Below, piece by piece: positions 8,352 to 18,000 of a stretch of 64,000 bases of DNA. Made by a program: the position numbers and the translations under genes. Location of the stretch: NCBI GenBank assembly GCA_900129675.1, contig FSRD01000001.1:8545501-8609500 (forward strand), given 5' to 3'. The notes beneath the pieces are model-generated. The model worked only from the letters and a program-made list of their open reading frames with translations, searched no databases and was not told where the DNA came from. The DNA comes from Bradyrhizobium erythrophlei. GTDB lineage: Bacteria > Pseudomonadota > Alphaproteobacteria > Rhizobiales > Xanthobacteraceae. Position 1 is the stretch's first letter. Every line of letters begins with the position of its first letter.

Positions 8352-8402
8352 CCCGGCTCCAGCGCTTGAGCTATACATTGTTTTCTCATTGCTGGAGCCG
8401 GG
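8352..8402. terminator. 12-bp inverted repeat after pqqA
   Basis: CCCGGCTCCAGC (8352-8363) and GCTGGAGCCGGG (8391-8402) are perfectly complementary across a 27-base loop containing TTTTCTC. It begins 18 bases after the pqqA stop. There is no U tract after the stem, so it could be a transcript-stabilising hairpin or a protein site rather than a classic terminator. Confidence 0.45.
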
Positions 8403-8815
8403 TTTGGAAGTGCGAGCTTGGCGGACATGGCCATCAGACGCACATCGGGCGAAACAAGCGTTCGGTTGACGGTGCAGCGATAGACACCAGATAGGAAGAA
8501 GCTATCCCTGCAGCTGACGGCCTCCGGGGCGCGATACCGACGTAAAGGAGGTGACGGCCATCGTGAATGGTCGTCTTCACCGGCACCCTTGGGGCACCTT
8601 CGAGAACCACCACGAATACACCACACCCTCCTGAGGGATCAGTGTCGGTGCCTCACGCAATTCGGTGACGCCATAGAGGCGCTCGGTGTGAATCGGCGTG
8701 GGGTCCCGACGCCGATCGGCACGCCAAGCTATTGATCCATCTCATCTAGCCGTTGAGGGGTCAACTTCGAACGCTTATTCACAGAAAAGCCCTAGAGTGT
8801 GACGCTAGGGACCCC
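8403..8815. other. Gene-poor stretch with repeat copy B
   Basis: I find no convincing gene here. An AAGGAGGTGA sequence near 8545 has no good frame after it. The end (8698-8780) is the second, unsplit copy of the dispersed repeat also found at 1281-1300 plus 2581-2655, including the palindromic core and the ggggtcaacttcgaacgcttattc tail. The left inverted repeat of an insertion sequence starts at 8816. Confidence 0.5.
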
Positions 8816-9908
8816 TGTGTGTACCGAGAACCTTAAATTCGACCATAGTGGTGATGAAGTCCGCCCAAGATCGGGTGTGAAACGATGATTCCGGTTCGAT
8901 GAACCGAGCGAGAGACCGGCGCATCTTTATCTAATGACCGATGAGTTCTAATCTCGTTGTAATAGCCAGCATAAGATTTCAGGATCCGACGCAAATGCGC
9001 CTCGCTCCAAATCACAACATGATCCAGACACTCGCGCCGGATCGATCCGATCAACCGCTCGGCAAAGCCATTCTGCCAGGGCGAGCCTGTTGCCGTAGGC
9101 TTGTCCCGGATGCCCATGGCGCGCAATCGGCGCGTGACGACGCTCCCATAGATCCGGTCGCGATCGCGGATGAGGTAGTGCGGAGCCTCATCCCAAGGAA
9201 AGGCCTCCGTCAGCTGGCGTGCAATCCATTCCGCGGTCGGGTTGGTTGTGACGCTGATCCAGACCAGCTCTCGGCGGTCCAGCCGGACGATGACGAAGGC
9301 ATAGAGCAGGTCGAAACCGATAGTTGGAACGACGAACAAGTCCATGGCGGCAATGTCCGGCGCGTGGTTGCGCAAGAACGTTCGCCATCCCTGACCGGGC
9401 GGCCCCCGTCGTTTCACCATGTACTTGGCGACGGTTGACTGGGCGACGCTAAACCCAAGCTTGAGCAGTTCGCCGTGGATGCGCGGCGCACCCCAAAGCA
9501 AATTCTCCGTGCTCATCTGTCGGATCAGCGCGCGCAGGTCCGCTTCGATTTGCGGGCGCCCTCCCCGCCGCCGCAATTTCCACCGCCAGTAGCAGCGAAA
9601 GCCCGCCCGATGCCAACGCACGAGCGTTTCAGGTCGGACAATCGTGATAACCGTCAGGATTGATGGAAACCAGCGATACAGCTGGACGAAGAACCAACGA
9701 TCGTGGTTTGTGAGCCGGACGCGGCCACGCAGCTTTCGCCGCAAAACAATCACCTGATGTCGGAGCGCGGCATTCTCAGCCTCAAGCCGGATCTTCGACT
9801 TGAATGACGAGGCCAGCGCGGCCAGAACAAACCAAATCAGCGCGATCATCGCGCCAACTTAGCCGATTCTTCGCTTAGCAAGCTCGGATAGGGTTTTCGG
9901 TACACACA
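8816..9908 (-). mobile_element. rve-type insertion sequence, complete (about 1.09 kb)
   Basis: The ends match as TGTGTGTACCGAGAACC (from 8816) and the reverse complement of 9892-9908 (TGTGTGTACCGAAAACC). It contains one transposase gene. I do not see a clear target duplication. The same family is present at 19541-20635 (1095 bp) and 20636-21105, with different end sequences. Confidence 0.82.
8833..9849 (-). CDS. Integrase-core (rve) DDE transposase
   Basis: A 338-residue protein with a short hydrophobic start, LEAENAALRHQVIVLRR coiled region, a helix-turn-helix half (WGAPRIHGELLKLG) and an rve catalytic core. Visible catalytic residues are Asp in AAMDLFVVPT, Asp in YLIRDRDRIYG and Glu in FAERLIGSIRRE. 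The family is usually annotated as integrase core or IS481-like. It is full length and in frame. About 60 percent of residues appear shared with the copy at 19556-20572. Confidence 0.88.
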   Translation of the reverse strand: MIALIWFVLAALASSFKSKIRLEAENAALRHQVIVLRRKLRGRVRLTNHDRWFFVQLYRWFPSILTVITIVRPETLVRWHRAGFRCYWRWKLRRRGGRPQIEADLRALIRQMSTENLLWGAPRIHGELLKLGFSVAQSTVAKYMVKRRGPPGQGWRTFLRNHAPDIAAMDLFVVPTIGFDLLYAFVIVRLDRRELVWISVTTNPTAEWIARQLTEAFPWDEAPHYLIRDRDRIYGSVVTRRLRAMGIRDKPTATGSPWQNGFAERLIGSIRRECLDHVVIWSEAHLRRILKSYAGYYNEIRTHRSLDKDAPVSRSVHRTGIIVSHPILGGLHHHYGRI

Positions 9909-10017
9909 ACGAGCCAGAAATCAGCGAAACTTTGCCGAGATCGTTAATAGCATTGCGCAGGTTGCCCGCCCTAACGCGACGAGCGCTGGCACGCCCACTC
10001 CGCCGCTTCTCTTTGAA

Positions 10018-10053
10018 TGGACCGTGGCCCCGGCAAGGCAAAGCTCTGTCGAT
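10018..10053. repeat. Short dispersed repeat, copy 1
   Basis: TGGACCGTGGCCCCGGCA and the following GCAAAGCTCTG match 14774-14804 closely (TGGACCGTGGCCCTGGCA). Read on the minus strand both encode RAL-C-GHGP-K-K, but neither frame looks like a gene. It may be a small palindromic repeat; copy 2 contains CAGAGCAAAGCTCTG, a perfect inverted repeat. Confidence 0.4.
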
Positions 10054-10149
10054 CGAATTCCGAAGAGAAATCAATGGTTACACCGACAGAATTGTCGTCG
10101 ACTTCACCAACCGTCACACGGGCGGCACCCAAATAGATGCGGAGCAAAC

Positions 10150-10215
10150 GCTGGCGCCGGCGGTATGCCTCCGGGTGGCGGCGGCATGGGCGGCATGGGT
10201 GGTATGGATTTCTAA
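10150..10215 (+). pseudogene. groEL: 3' scrap of a groEL gene
   Basis: The frame ending at TAA 10213-10215 reads AGAGGMPPGGGGMGGMGGMD plus F, the unmistakable Gly-Met-rich tail of the GroEL chaperonin. The preceding sequence does not match GroEL, so only the extreme 3' end survives. It is followed by a good terminator, as behind real groEL genes. Presumably it is the scar of a recombination or of an island inserted in or near a groESL locus. Confidence 0.8.
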
Positions 10216-10242
10216 GTCCAACCGTTCCGAGCTAACAACAAG

Positions 10243-10276
10243 AAAGGCCCGGCAGCAGTGCTGGGCCTTTTGCTTT
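10243..10276 (+). terminator. Rho-independent terminator of the groEL remnant
   Basis: AAAGGCCCGGCA-GCAG-TGCTGGGCCTTTT forms a strong stem with a U-rich end, 28 bases after the groEL stop. The stem also provides a terminator for the minus-strand gene ending at 10292. Confidence 0.8.
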
Positions 10277-10291
10277 GGGACCGCAACTGAA

Positions 10292-11239
10292 CTATGCGGC
10301 GTGTCGGCGCGCCATTTCTGTTAGGGCGTCGAGCCCCTTTTCCGTCAATGAATAAGGCGCTGCCTGCTCTTGGCTGATCTTTTGCACTAATTCCTTCCGC
10401 TTCAAATATTGCATGAGAGCATTTATCGAAGCGTGCGGTATTTCTAGAGCATTTTTCAAATCTCTGATCCGCAATGATCGTGCATTGCGTATAGCCGCGA
10501 GCACCGCGCGAACGCGATCTGATTCGACAGGCAACCGAGGCGCGTGCGCCAAACGGGCGTCCGGTTGGCGTTGCGGATGGTTTAACCCTGTCGCATTGAT
10601 CTGATAGACCGCTCTATCAGCAAGTCCTTCCTGCGCCACGACAAAGTGCCTAGCAACAAAGCCATCGAGGATCTGCTGAATAATTTTCTCTGGTAGCAAT
10701 ACCGCAAGCCTTATCTTGGTCGCATCGGTTGCATAGGCTCCCGGAATTGCCGAAAGCACTCGCGCCTCATCGTGTGACAGCAAAACAGTCTTGTCCTTGG
10801 TGCGCGAGACGACCTCAAGAATTCTTTCTGGGTCCCCGAATTTCACGAGCCCTCGCGCGTGAAGTTTGACCACAATCTGACGAACTCTTTGAAGAGTGAT
10901 GCCTAACCTTTCGGCGAGTTCATCACCGCGCATCGGCCGGTCTAAAACATCGAGCAAACGCCGCGCGCCAGGGCCAGGAAGTGCGCTACCGCGCCGAATT
11001 CGGTCCGGAATAGTCTTGAAGCGACAGTTTCTTCCACGCGGGGTGAAATACCACGCGTTCGTCTCGCCGCGCCTTGCAAGTCCGAGCTCCCTCAGTGCTT
11101 CTAGTGCCTTTGCTGTTTTTTTGAGATCAAGCTTGGCTTGTATTGCAATTTCAGTCTTGGATTCCTTGCGGGATCTAAGCGCGGCAAGGCAAGCCGCTTG
11201 GGATTCAGTCAGAACGAGACTCTGAACTTTGGTATCCAT
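10292..11239 (-). CDS. Multi-winged-helix protein of unknown role
   Basis: A 315-residue protein beginning MDTKVQSLVLTESQAACLAA; the longer upstream frame looks non-coding, and GGAGAGCC precedes this ATG. It reads as successive winged-helix modules: residues about 7-70 (LRSRKESKTEIAIQAKLDLKKTAKALEALRELGL), 90-140 (RPMRGDELAERLGITLQRVRQIVVKLHARGLV), a middle ALL-type module, and a C-terminal one (RSLRIRDLKNALEIPHASINALMQYLKRKELV). MarR-like DNA binding is likely. I do not recognise the family. It lies between a groEL scrap and a SEC-C protein. Confidence 0.6.
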   Translation of the reverse strand: MDTKVQSLVLTESQAACLAALRSRKESKTEIAIQAKLDLKKTAKALEALRELGLARRGETNAWYFTPRGRNCRFKTIPDRIRRGSALPGPGARRLLDVLDRPMRGDELAERLGITLQRVRQIVVKLHARGLVKFGDPERILEVVSRTKDKTVLLSHDEARVLSAIPGAYATDATKIRLAVLLPEKIIQQILDGFVARHFVVAQEGLADRAVYQINATGLNHPQRQPDARLAHAPRLPVESDRVRAVLAAIRNARSLRIRDLKNALEIPHASINALMQYLKRKELVQKISQEQAAPYSLTEKGLDALTEMARRHAA

Positions 11240-11554
11240 GCTGGCTCTCCGCCTGATTCGGGCAAGGCAATAGTGTGGGGCACATAGCGACAAAACACAG
11301 GCACCGTCAGCAACAATCCACAACGCGATCAGATAGCTCAATCTCCCTACGAGGGCGCATACATCCGGGTCACTTGCCAGCGCCCAGTTCCGACACGCCC
11401 TGGGTGCGCCGACGCCCGCGATCAGCCAATTATGGGTAGCGATGTCCTAGAAGGATTTTCGGAGTGTTCATCCTATGCCGCCTGTGTCGGCAGTGAGTTT
11501 CAATCGGATCCTTGGGGGTAAGCGCCCATTTCTCGGCAATCGGTTAAGGCATGG
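11240..11554. other. Intergenic stretch, nothing recognised
   Basis: No open frame here resembles a protein, and I see no clear repeat or hairpin. The promoter of the minus-strand winged-helix gene should lie just above 11239. Confidence 0.5.
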
Positions 11555-12232
11555 TCAGTTGAGGTCGCAACACCGCTTGTATTTCTTTCCCGACCCGCAT
11601 GGGCATGGCTCGTTACGGCCGACCTTTCCGAAGTTTGGTGCCTCCTCTCTGAATTGGCCGCCAACTTGCTGGCCGATCCGCCAGGCATTGAGGGTTTCGA
11701 TGTAGTGCGGAATGAGATCAGGAGCTTTGGCGGTAATCTCGTCGATCTGTTCTTTCGGAAGCGTGCCTTCGCCACGACCGATCTGCACAAGGGCGACGAG
11801 GCCTGCCAGTGCACTGAGCGCGTCCCCATCGCCACCCCGCACTTTGGCCCAGGCTTCGGGGCGCAGTTTCAGGGCGGTGTCGAAACCGTCGATCCAGATT
11901 TCCCAGAGAATCTCATTGTGTCGCGTATCGACGTCGAACAACGGTTCGTAGTGCCCGCCCCCGCGCTGAAGCTCGGCTGCGACGGCGTTGTAGCGCTCCA
12001 TAATCAACCCAACCAATTGCTCCGCTTGGTTGGTGTTTTCGAAGACGGGCGCCGCATCCTTGTTCCCACGGCCCCATACCATCGGTAGCCATTCGCTGGG
12101 CATGATCAGGTCGGGACAGACAAGGATGCCGGCGAGGAACCCGTCGAGCTCGGAGAGTAACATCGCCTCGTCGTCGTCCAGGCTGGCGAGTAGCTTCTCA
12201 AGCTGCTTTAGGCGACGTGGAATATCTGACAT
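11555..12232 (-). CDS. UPF0149/YecA-family protein with C-terminal SEC-C zinc motif
   Basis: A 225-residue protein. The N-terminal part matches the YecA/UPF0149 pattern (LLSELDGFLAGILVCPDLIMPSEWLPMVWG), and the last 25 residues are the SEC-C zinc-binding motif NEPCPCGSGKKYKRCC. The ATG at 12232 opens MSDIPRRLKQLEKLL; the longer frame upstream is unlikely. SEC-C motifs bind zinc and often mediate binding to ribosome or SecB-like partners; the specific role is unknown. It is followed on the same strand by nothing within 300 bases. Confidence 0.85.
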   Translation of the reverse strand: MSDIPRRLKQLEKLLASLDDDEAMLLSELDGFLAGILVCPDLIMPSEWLPMVWGRGNKDAAPVFENTNQAEQLVGLIMERYNAVAAELQRGGGHYEPLFDVDTRHNEILWEIWIDGFDTALKLRPEAWAKVRGGDGDALSALAGLVALVQIGRGEGTLPKEQIDEITAKAPDLIPHYIETLNAWRIGQQVGGQFREEAPNFGKVGRNEPCPCGSGKKYKRCCDLN

Positions 12233-12310
12233 TTGGGTTTCGACTCGATACCGGATGTTCCAGGTTGGCCCTTGAATTCTCGGAGAGCATGACCACGGTA
12301 TCATTTTATG

Positions 12311-14509
12311 TCAGGCCGTGGCTTGACGTGACGCACCGCTCAGCCATTCGTTTAATTTCGACCATCGCCTGCGCCCCGAGACATTCCGAACAGCGATAGC
12401 GACAGCCTTCTTCTGACCAACAAGGACGACCAGCTTCTTGCCGCGGGTGACTCCGGTATAAAGCAGATTTCGTTGCAACATGGCGTAATGCTGGGTCATG
12501 ACCGGAATCACAATGGCGGGATATTCTGAGCCCTGACTCTTGTGGATCGTCGCTGCGTAGGCGGGCACCAGTGTGTCGAGTTCGCCAAAGGCGTAAGTAA
12601 CCGCGCGACCGTCAAAACTGGCTAAAAGCTCACCGTCGTCAAGATCGACCTCGTCAATATAACCGATGTCGCCATTGTAGACCTCCTTGTCGTAGTCGTT
12701 CTGAATTTGCATGACCTTGTCACCAGGCGCGAAGGTCCATCCAAAGCGTTCGACCTTCTTCTCGCCCGCTGGATTCAATGCCGCTTGCAGCTCAATATTG
12801 AGCGAGCGAGCCCCCACTCCGCCTCTATTCATTGGGCACAGGACCTGAATGTCACGGATGGGATCGAAGCCGAAGCGCGCGGGGATCCGGGTCTTCACCA
12901 GCTCGACGATGCGCTGCACGGCGATTTCCGGCTCTTCCGCTTGGACGAAATAGAAATCGCTATCGCTTCCAGGCGGGCTGAGATCGGGAATGATGCCTTG
13001 GTTGATGCGATGGGCGGTGGTGATGATGCGGCTTTGCGCGGCCTGCCGGAACACCTCGGTCAATCGCACCACTGGTATGGAGCCAGAAGAGATTATGTCC
13101 GCCAGCACCTGGCCCGGCCCTACGGAGGGAAGTTGGTCAATATCGCCAACAATCAAGAGAGCTGCGGTGGCAGGCACAGCCTTCATGAGTGCCTGCATCA
13201 GCATGACGTCCACCATGGAGGCTTCGTCGATAACCAACAGGTCGCAATCGAGTGGATTGTCATCACCGCGCTTGAACCCACCCGTCTTTGGGTCGACTTC
13301 AAGCAGCCGATGGATGGTTTTTGCTTCAAATCCTGTCGCCTCGGTCATGCGCTTGGCGGCGCGGCCGGTGGGCGCGCAGAGCAGAAGCTCCACGCCCTTC
13401 GCCGCGAGAATGCGCAAAATACCTTTGACGATGGTGGTCTTGCCGACGCCCGGGCCTCCGGTCATCACCAGGGTTTTCGACATAAGCGCGAGTTTAATGG
13501 CCGCGACTTGGCTTTCCGCAAGGGCAAGCCTGATCCGTTCCTCGACCCACGGCAAGGCCTTGTCGGGATCGATCCACGCCCAAGGAAGCTTACCATTGGC
13601 AAGTTGAACCAGCCGCTCAGCAATGATGCGCTCGGCCCGGTGCAGACCTGCCAGAAATATACAGCGTGTTTCGCCGACGCTATCGGCAACGACCGTGCCC
13701 TCCGATGTTTCAAGATCAAGTGCCGTCCGAACGAGGTCTATCGGAACCTCGAGCAGCTTCTCGGCCAACGGCATCAGGTCGTCCAGCGGCAAACCACAGT
13801 GTCCCTCGTCCATTGCCTCCGTGAGGGCGAACGAGATGCCAGCCCTAACCCGGATCATGGCTGTCTTCTCGATCCCGAGCTTCATGGCAATCGCGTCGGC
13901 TGTCTTGAATCCTATGCCCCGAATATCCCGAGCCAGACGATAAGGATTCTCGGACATGACCTGCACGGCATCGGCGCCGTAGGTCTTGAAAATCCGCACC
14001 GCTCGCGCGGTGCCCACGCCATTACTGTGCAGAAAGACCATGATCTCGCGAATGATCTTCTGTTCGGCCCAGGCGCCGGTAATGCGGCTGGCTCGAACAG
14101 CGCCGATGCCCGTGACCTCACGAAGGCGCTCGGGTTCGGCTTCGATCGTGTCGAACACCTTCTCGCCGAAGGCGCGCACCAGCTTCTTGGCGTAGACCGG
14201 TCCGATGCCTCGTATCATGCCAGATCCGAGGTATTTCTCGATGCCGTCAAGCGACGTCGGCTCCGAAGTCTTCAGAAACCTCGCCTTAAATTGCTGACCA
14301 TGCGTGCGATCGTTGATCCATTCGCCGGATGCCGTAACCCACTCGCCGGCGGAGATGACAGCCGCATGCCCGATCACCGTGACCAGTTCGCGATGCCCAC
14401 GTGCCTTAATCCGCAGGACACAAAAGCCGCTTTCCTCGTTGTGAAACGTCACGCGCTCGACCGGGCCCGCGAGAACTTCCTGTATCATTGGCTGAGACTG
14501 AGTTTTCAT
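12311..14509 (-). CDS. recD2: RecD2-type SF1B DNA helicase
   Basis: A 732-residue protein. The N-terminal OB-like region (VERVTFHNEESGFCVLRIKARG) and helix-hairpin-helix segments (LGSGMIRGIGPVYAKKLVRAFG; REVTGIGAVRASRI) are typical of RecD2, which lacks RecBC partners. Helicase motifs follow: Walker A GGPGVGKTT near residue 350, Walker B LLVIDEASMVD, VGDIDQLPSVGPGQVL, RLTEVFRQA, and near the end YAATIHKSQGSEYPAIVIP and LLYTGVTRGKKLV. It is a 5'-3' helicase linked to repair and recombination. ATG 14509 is used; a start 10 codons upstream is possible. Confidence 0.9.
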   Translation of the reverse strand: MKTQSQPMIQEVLAGPVERVTFHNEESGFCVLRIKARGHRELVTVIGHAAVISAGEWVTASGEWINDRTHGQQFKARFLKTSEPTSLDGIEKYLGSGMIRGIGPVYAKKLVRAFGEKVFDTIEAEPERLREVTGIGAVRASRITGAWAEQKIIREIMVFLHSNGVGTARAVRIFKTYGADAVQVMSENPYRLARDIRGIGFKTADAIAMKLGIEKTAMIRVRAGISFALTEAMDEGHCGLPLDDLMPLAEKLLEVPIDLVRTALDLETSEGTVVADSVGETRCIFLAGLHRAERIIAERLVQLANGKLPWAWIDPDKALPWVEERIRLALAESQVAAIKLALMSKTLVMTGGPGVGKTTIVKGILRILAAKGVELLLCAPTGRAAKRMTEATGFEAKTIHRLLEVDPKTGGFKRGDDNPLDCDLLVIDEASMVDVMLMQALMKAVPATAALLIVGDIDQLPSVGPGQVLADIISSGSIPVVRLTEVFRQAAQSRIITTAHRINQGIIPDLSPPGSDSDFYFVQAEEPEIAVQRIVELVKTRIPARFGFDPIRDIQVLCPMNRGGVGARSLNIELQAALNPAGEKKVERFGWTFAPGDKVMQIQNDYDKEVYNGDIGYIDEVDLDDGELLASFDGRAVTYAFGELDTLVPAYAATIHKSQGSEYPAIVIPVMTQHYAMLQRNLLYTGVTRGKKLVVLVGQKKAVAIAVRNVSGRRRWSKLNEWLSGASRQATA

Positions 14510-15084
14510 TGAAAGTGCTTCACTGGTCCGGTGCTGCAATTCGGGCTGTTACCACGACCGCAGCAAGCAATATCATCCACCCGGGACACATATGGTCAAG
14601 ATCACTTGCACTTGACGGGCGTCAAAGGCTGCCTCGCCAAACTGATTGGCAACCCGCCCATCAAGCGCCGGTGAGCTTGCACTGGCTAACGCCGATGGGT
14701 GTTATCGGCAAGGATTTGGGCGTGCCCTATGGCGAGTGCGGGCACAACCATTCCGCAGCTCTTTTCCTTTGTATGGACCGTGGCCCTGGCAGAGCAAAGC
14801 TCTGTTCATGTAAATCGCCTGCAATTTCAACGATCTGATAAGGTAGACTATCGTTGGGTTCGCGATTCGGCACGATTTCCGGCACATGGCGCAGCTGCGT
14901 GACCAGTGAGTGCTTAGCCGAAGTCGCGACCGATCTCGAATGCACCATCTTGCATTGGCGATACGGGCCACAACGCTTATCGGTCGATACAAAATGAAGC
15001 CGAAACAACGCTGCAACTGGACGTTGCTCCTTTATTGAAGCTAACATCACGCATCATAAGAAACGCCCAAGGAGCCAATCTGAT
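14510..15084. other. Gap upstream of the STAND-PRTase gene, with repeat copy 2
   Basis: No gene is convincing. 14774-14804 is the second copy of the short repeat found at 10018-10053 and holds the palindrome CAGAGCAAAGCTCTG at 14790-14804. AAGGAG at 15069-15074 is the ribosome binding site of the next gene. Confidence 0.5.
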
Positions 15085-18000
15085 ATGAACGAGATCGCGC
15101 CGGAAGCGCCAGCGGACGAAGTTTCTTCGTTGGAAGAGCAAATTCTTAATGGCGATTCCGACGGCGCGCGAGCCATCTTCCGAAAAATGCTTCTGCAGGC
15201 AACCGGCCTTGGATCTGGCTCAACAATTGGCGAGGCACTCGCCGAGTTAACGAAGAACGCCACCCCACATCGCCGGGAGGCAGTTTTGGTTCTCCGCTGT
15301 TTGACAGTGCAAGGCCTGATGCCAGACGCCAATTCGACAAATCAAATCGTGCGATCAGTCGTTTCGCTTTGCGAAAGTTCGTTGCCCGATGTTTTAGATT
15401 TTCTGCGAATTGAGAAGCGCCAACAGAATATCGAAAAGTATCTCTCGCTCTCGGCCTTTCACAGCCGCATTGAGGAGATACTGGCTCCCATCAGGGCCCC
15501 TTATGGCGACTTGAACGCCCTACTTAACGCCCGTAAGGAAATGATTGGCGCACTCAATCACAGCATTGTCAGGCAGTATGCCTCACCATTTCTCCTCAAA
15601 GAAACCAGAGCTACCATCGAGACAATATTCGGCCATCTAAAACGGGTGTCCGAGGTCACGCCTTCTCTCCTGATTGATATCGATGAGTGCAACCAATCAA
15701 TCGCGCGTGCGCAATTCGAACTCAATGCAAGCCCGACCTTCCTAAGTCACGAGTTCCTAGGTCCCTTTTTGCTCACCTGCGCGAAGGTGATCTCAGATTT
15801 TCTTACCACCCTGAGGGGACGATTTGCGACGACTATCAGCGTATTGACCTCTCAAGGAGAGTTACAGAAACGATACCCGCTGCACGAGCCGGAGCGTGAA
15901 ATTCAAGTAGCGGTCCCGTTACGTAACGCAGGTCCAGGTCTTGCAACCGACCTCCAAGTTTCAGTTACCGCCATTGGAGAGTCAGTTGTGGTCCAGGGCG
16001 GATTGATAAAGCTAGGGAACGTGCTTCCTGGCGATTTTTCTGTCGCCATTGATTCGATGGTGATTTCTCCCTCAGAGTCATTTTCCTTTCTGGCCAACGT
16101 CGAATGGGGAGAGATTGGAAACCCATCAAGAAGATCCGAGCTAATGGAGATCAAAGTCGTCGCCCAAGACGCTTCGATCGACTGGCACTCGCTGCTCTAC
16201 GAAAGTCCCTATACGATCGGCCCTGCAGAAGGAGATCAATTTCTCGGACGAAAGGAGACTGTTGCTGTCCTCTCGGCTAGACTTCTCAGGCAGCCAATGG
16301 AGCCATTTTATATCACCGGGCAAAAACGTGTTGGAAAAACATCGCTCGCGCTAGCCATCGCCAATTTTGCTAAAGCGAACGCCAAACAGTTTGTTCTCGA
16401 TTATCATTACATTTTATGGGGCAATATAGCTCACGCGGATCCCGGCATGTCGTTGCAGTCGTTAGGAGAGAGTATCGAACAGTTCATTTGCGACAGCATG
16501 CCAGAACACGTTACTCCTGGCGCGACAGACTACCGCGGATCTCTGTCAAATCTAATCCGGCTGGCGACGCTCGCTTTAACGGTCAAACCCGAGCGTCGTT
16601 ATGTCGTTATTCTGGACGAATTTGACGAAATACATCAAGAGCTTTTTCTGCAGGGCAACCTTGCTGAGACCTTTTTCGCCAACCTACGTGCACTGTCGCG
16701 CTGCAAGAACATTTGTATTGTTCTTATTGGCGGCGAAAACATGCCGTTTGTTATGGATCGGCAAGGCCAAAAGCTGAACAATTTTTCAAGAGTGAGCCTA
16801 AACTATTTTTCCAGAACTGATGAGTGGGACGACTTTCAACTGATCGTTAAGCAGCCAACATCCGGGACTCTCCACTGGCACGAAGACGCGGTCTCTGAGG
16901 TATTCAACACTACAAATGGCAATCCATATTTTGCTAAGAGTGTTTGCGCGCAAGTCATGCGACAGGCCGTTTCCGAGCGTGACGCCGACATCACAGCAAA
17001 TGAGGTTAGCCGCGCCATAGAAAAAGAAGTCTCGACTTTTGGAGCGCACTCCTTTGCACATATCTGGCAAGATGGCGTCCCCAAGCCGGCCGCCGAGCGC
17101 GAGCCAGACATACTCAGGCGAATGCGCGTGCTCGTTTCGTTGGCGCGCTGCGTTCGTCTGGGGGTAAAGACCACATTAGAGAATATTCTTGCTAATAAGA
17201 CCTCAGAAAGCCTACTCGACGCAGAGATTCCAGTTGTCTTGAACGATTTTGTCAGACGCGAGATTCTGCGGGAGCGCGATCGCCTCTACAGCTTCAGTCT
17301 TCCAGTATTTGGGCTTTGGCTAGTCAACGTTGGCATTAGCCAGCTCTTCGCTGATTCTCTGAACGAGGAATTGGCAAATTTTGTTTTGACGAGAGAAAAC
17401 GCCTCGAATGTGAGGTCAGAAGAGGTCGTCGAACTTTCTCGCAATTGGCCGACCTATCGAGGTCGGCACATTGGCACGGATGACATACGGACCTGGTATC
17501 AGCAGGTCGACAGTCTTAGAGATCAGCGCTTACTCTTTGAGTTATTGAAGCGAACCAAGGTGTTTAGCGAAGCTCTTGTTAGAGAGCGCCTGAAAAATGC
17601 GCATGGCTTTGTTCGCCCAATCTTGCCAGAATTCATTATTCGAACGAAGGGCGCCCGTCGCCGGGATGTTTTACTTACATTCATTGATAACGAAGGAAAG
17701 AGCGGCGCGAGTTATGCTTCGACCTATGCCGAGGAGAACAATATTGCATCTGAGTGCGTCCTATCCCGGACAGACTTTATAGAACGTTTTGAGCGACACT
17801 CGATCGAGCACGGCACCCCAGCCGCGCTCGTCATCATCGATGATATAGCGGCAACCGGCCGCTCGCTCGCTCGAAATATTGAGGGCTTTATCAAGGATAC
17901 TAGACATATGCTCGAGAATACGAAGGTTCGAATTATAACCCTCGTGGCAACCGAGATGGCGCAAAGCAAAATGGTAACTTCCATAGCCCAGATGACCGAT

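Noticed and set aside
8541..8560. AAGGAGGTGACGG suggesting a gene start or 16S 3' end
   Set aside because: No protein-like frame follows, and no rRNA sequence surrounds it.
12707..14512. 601-codon plus-strand frame over recD2
   Set aside because: It is antisense to a complete helicase gene with all motifs; high GC keeps the opposite strand open.
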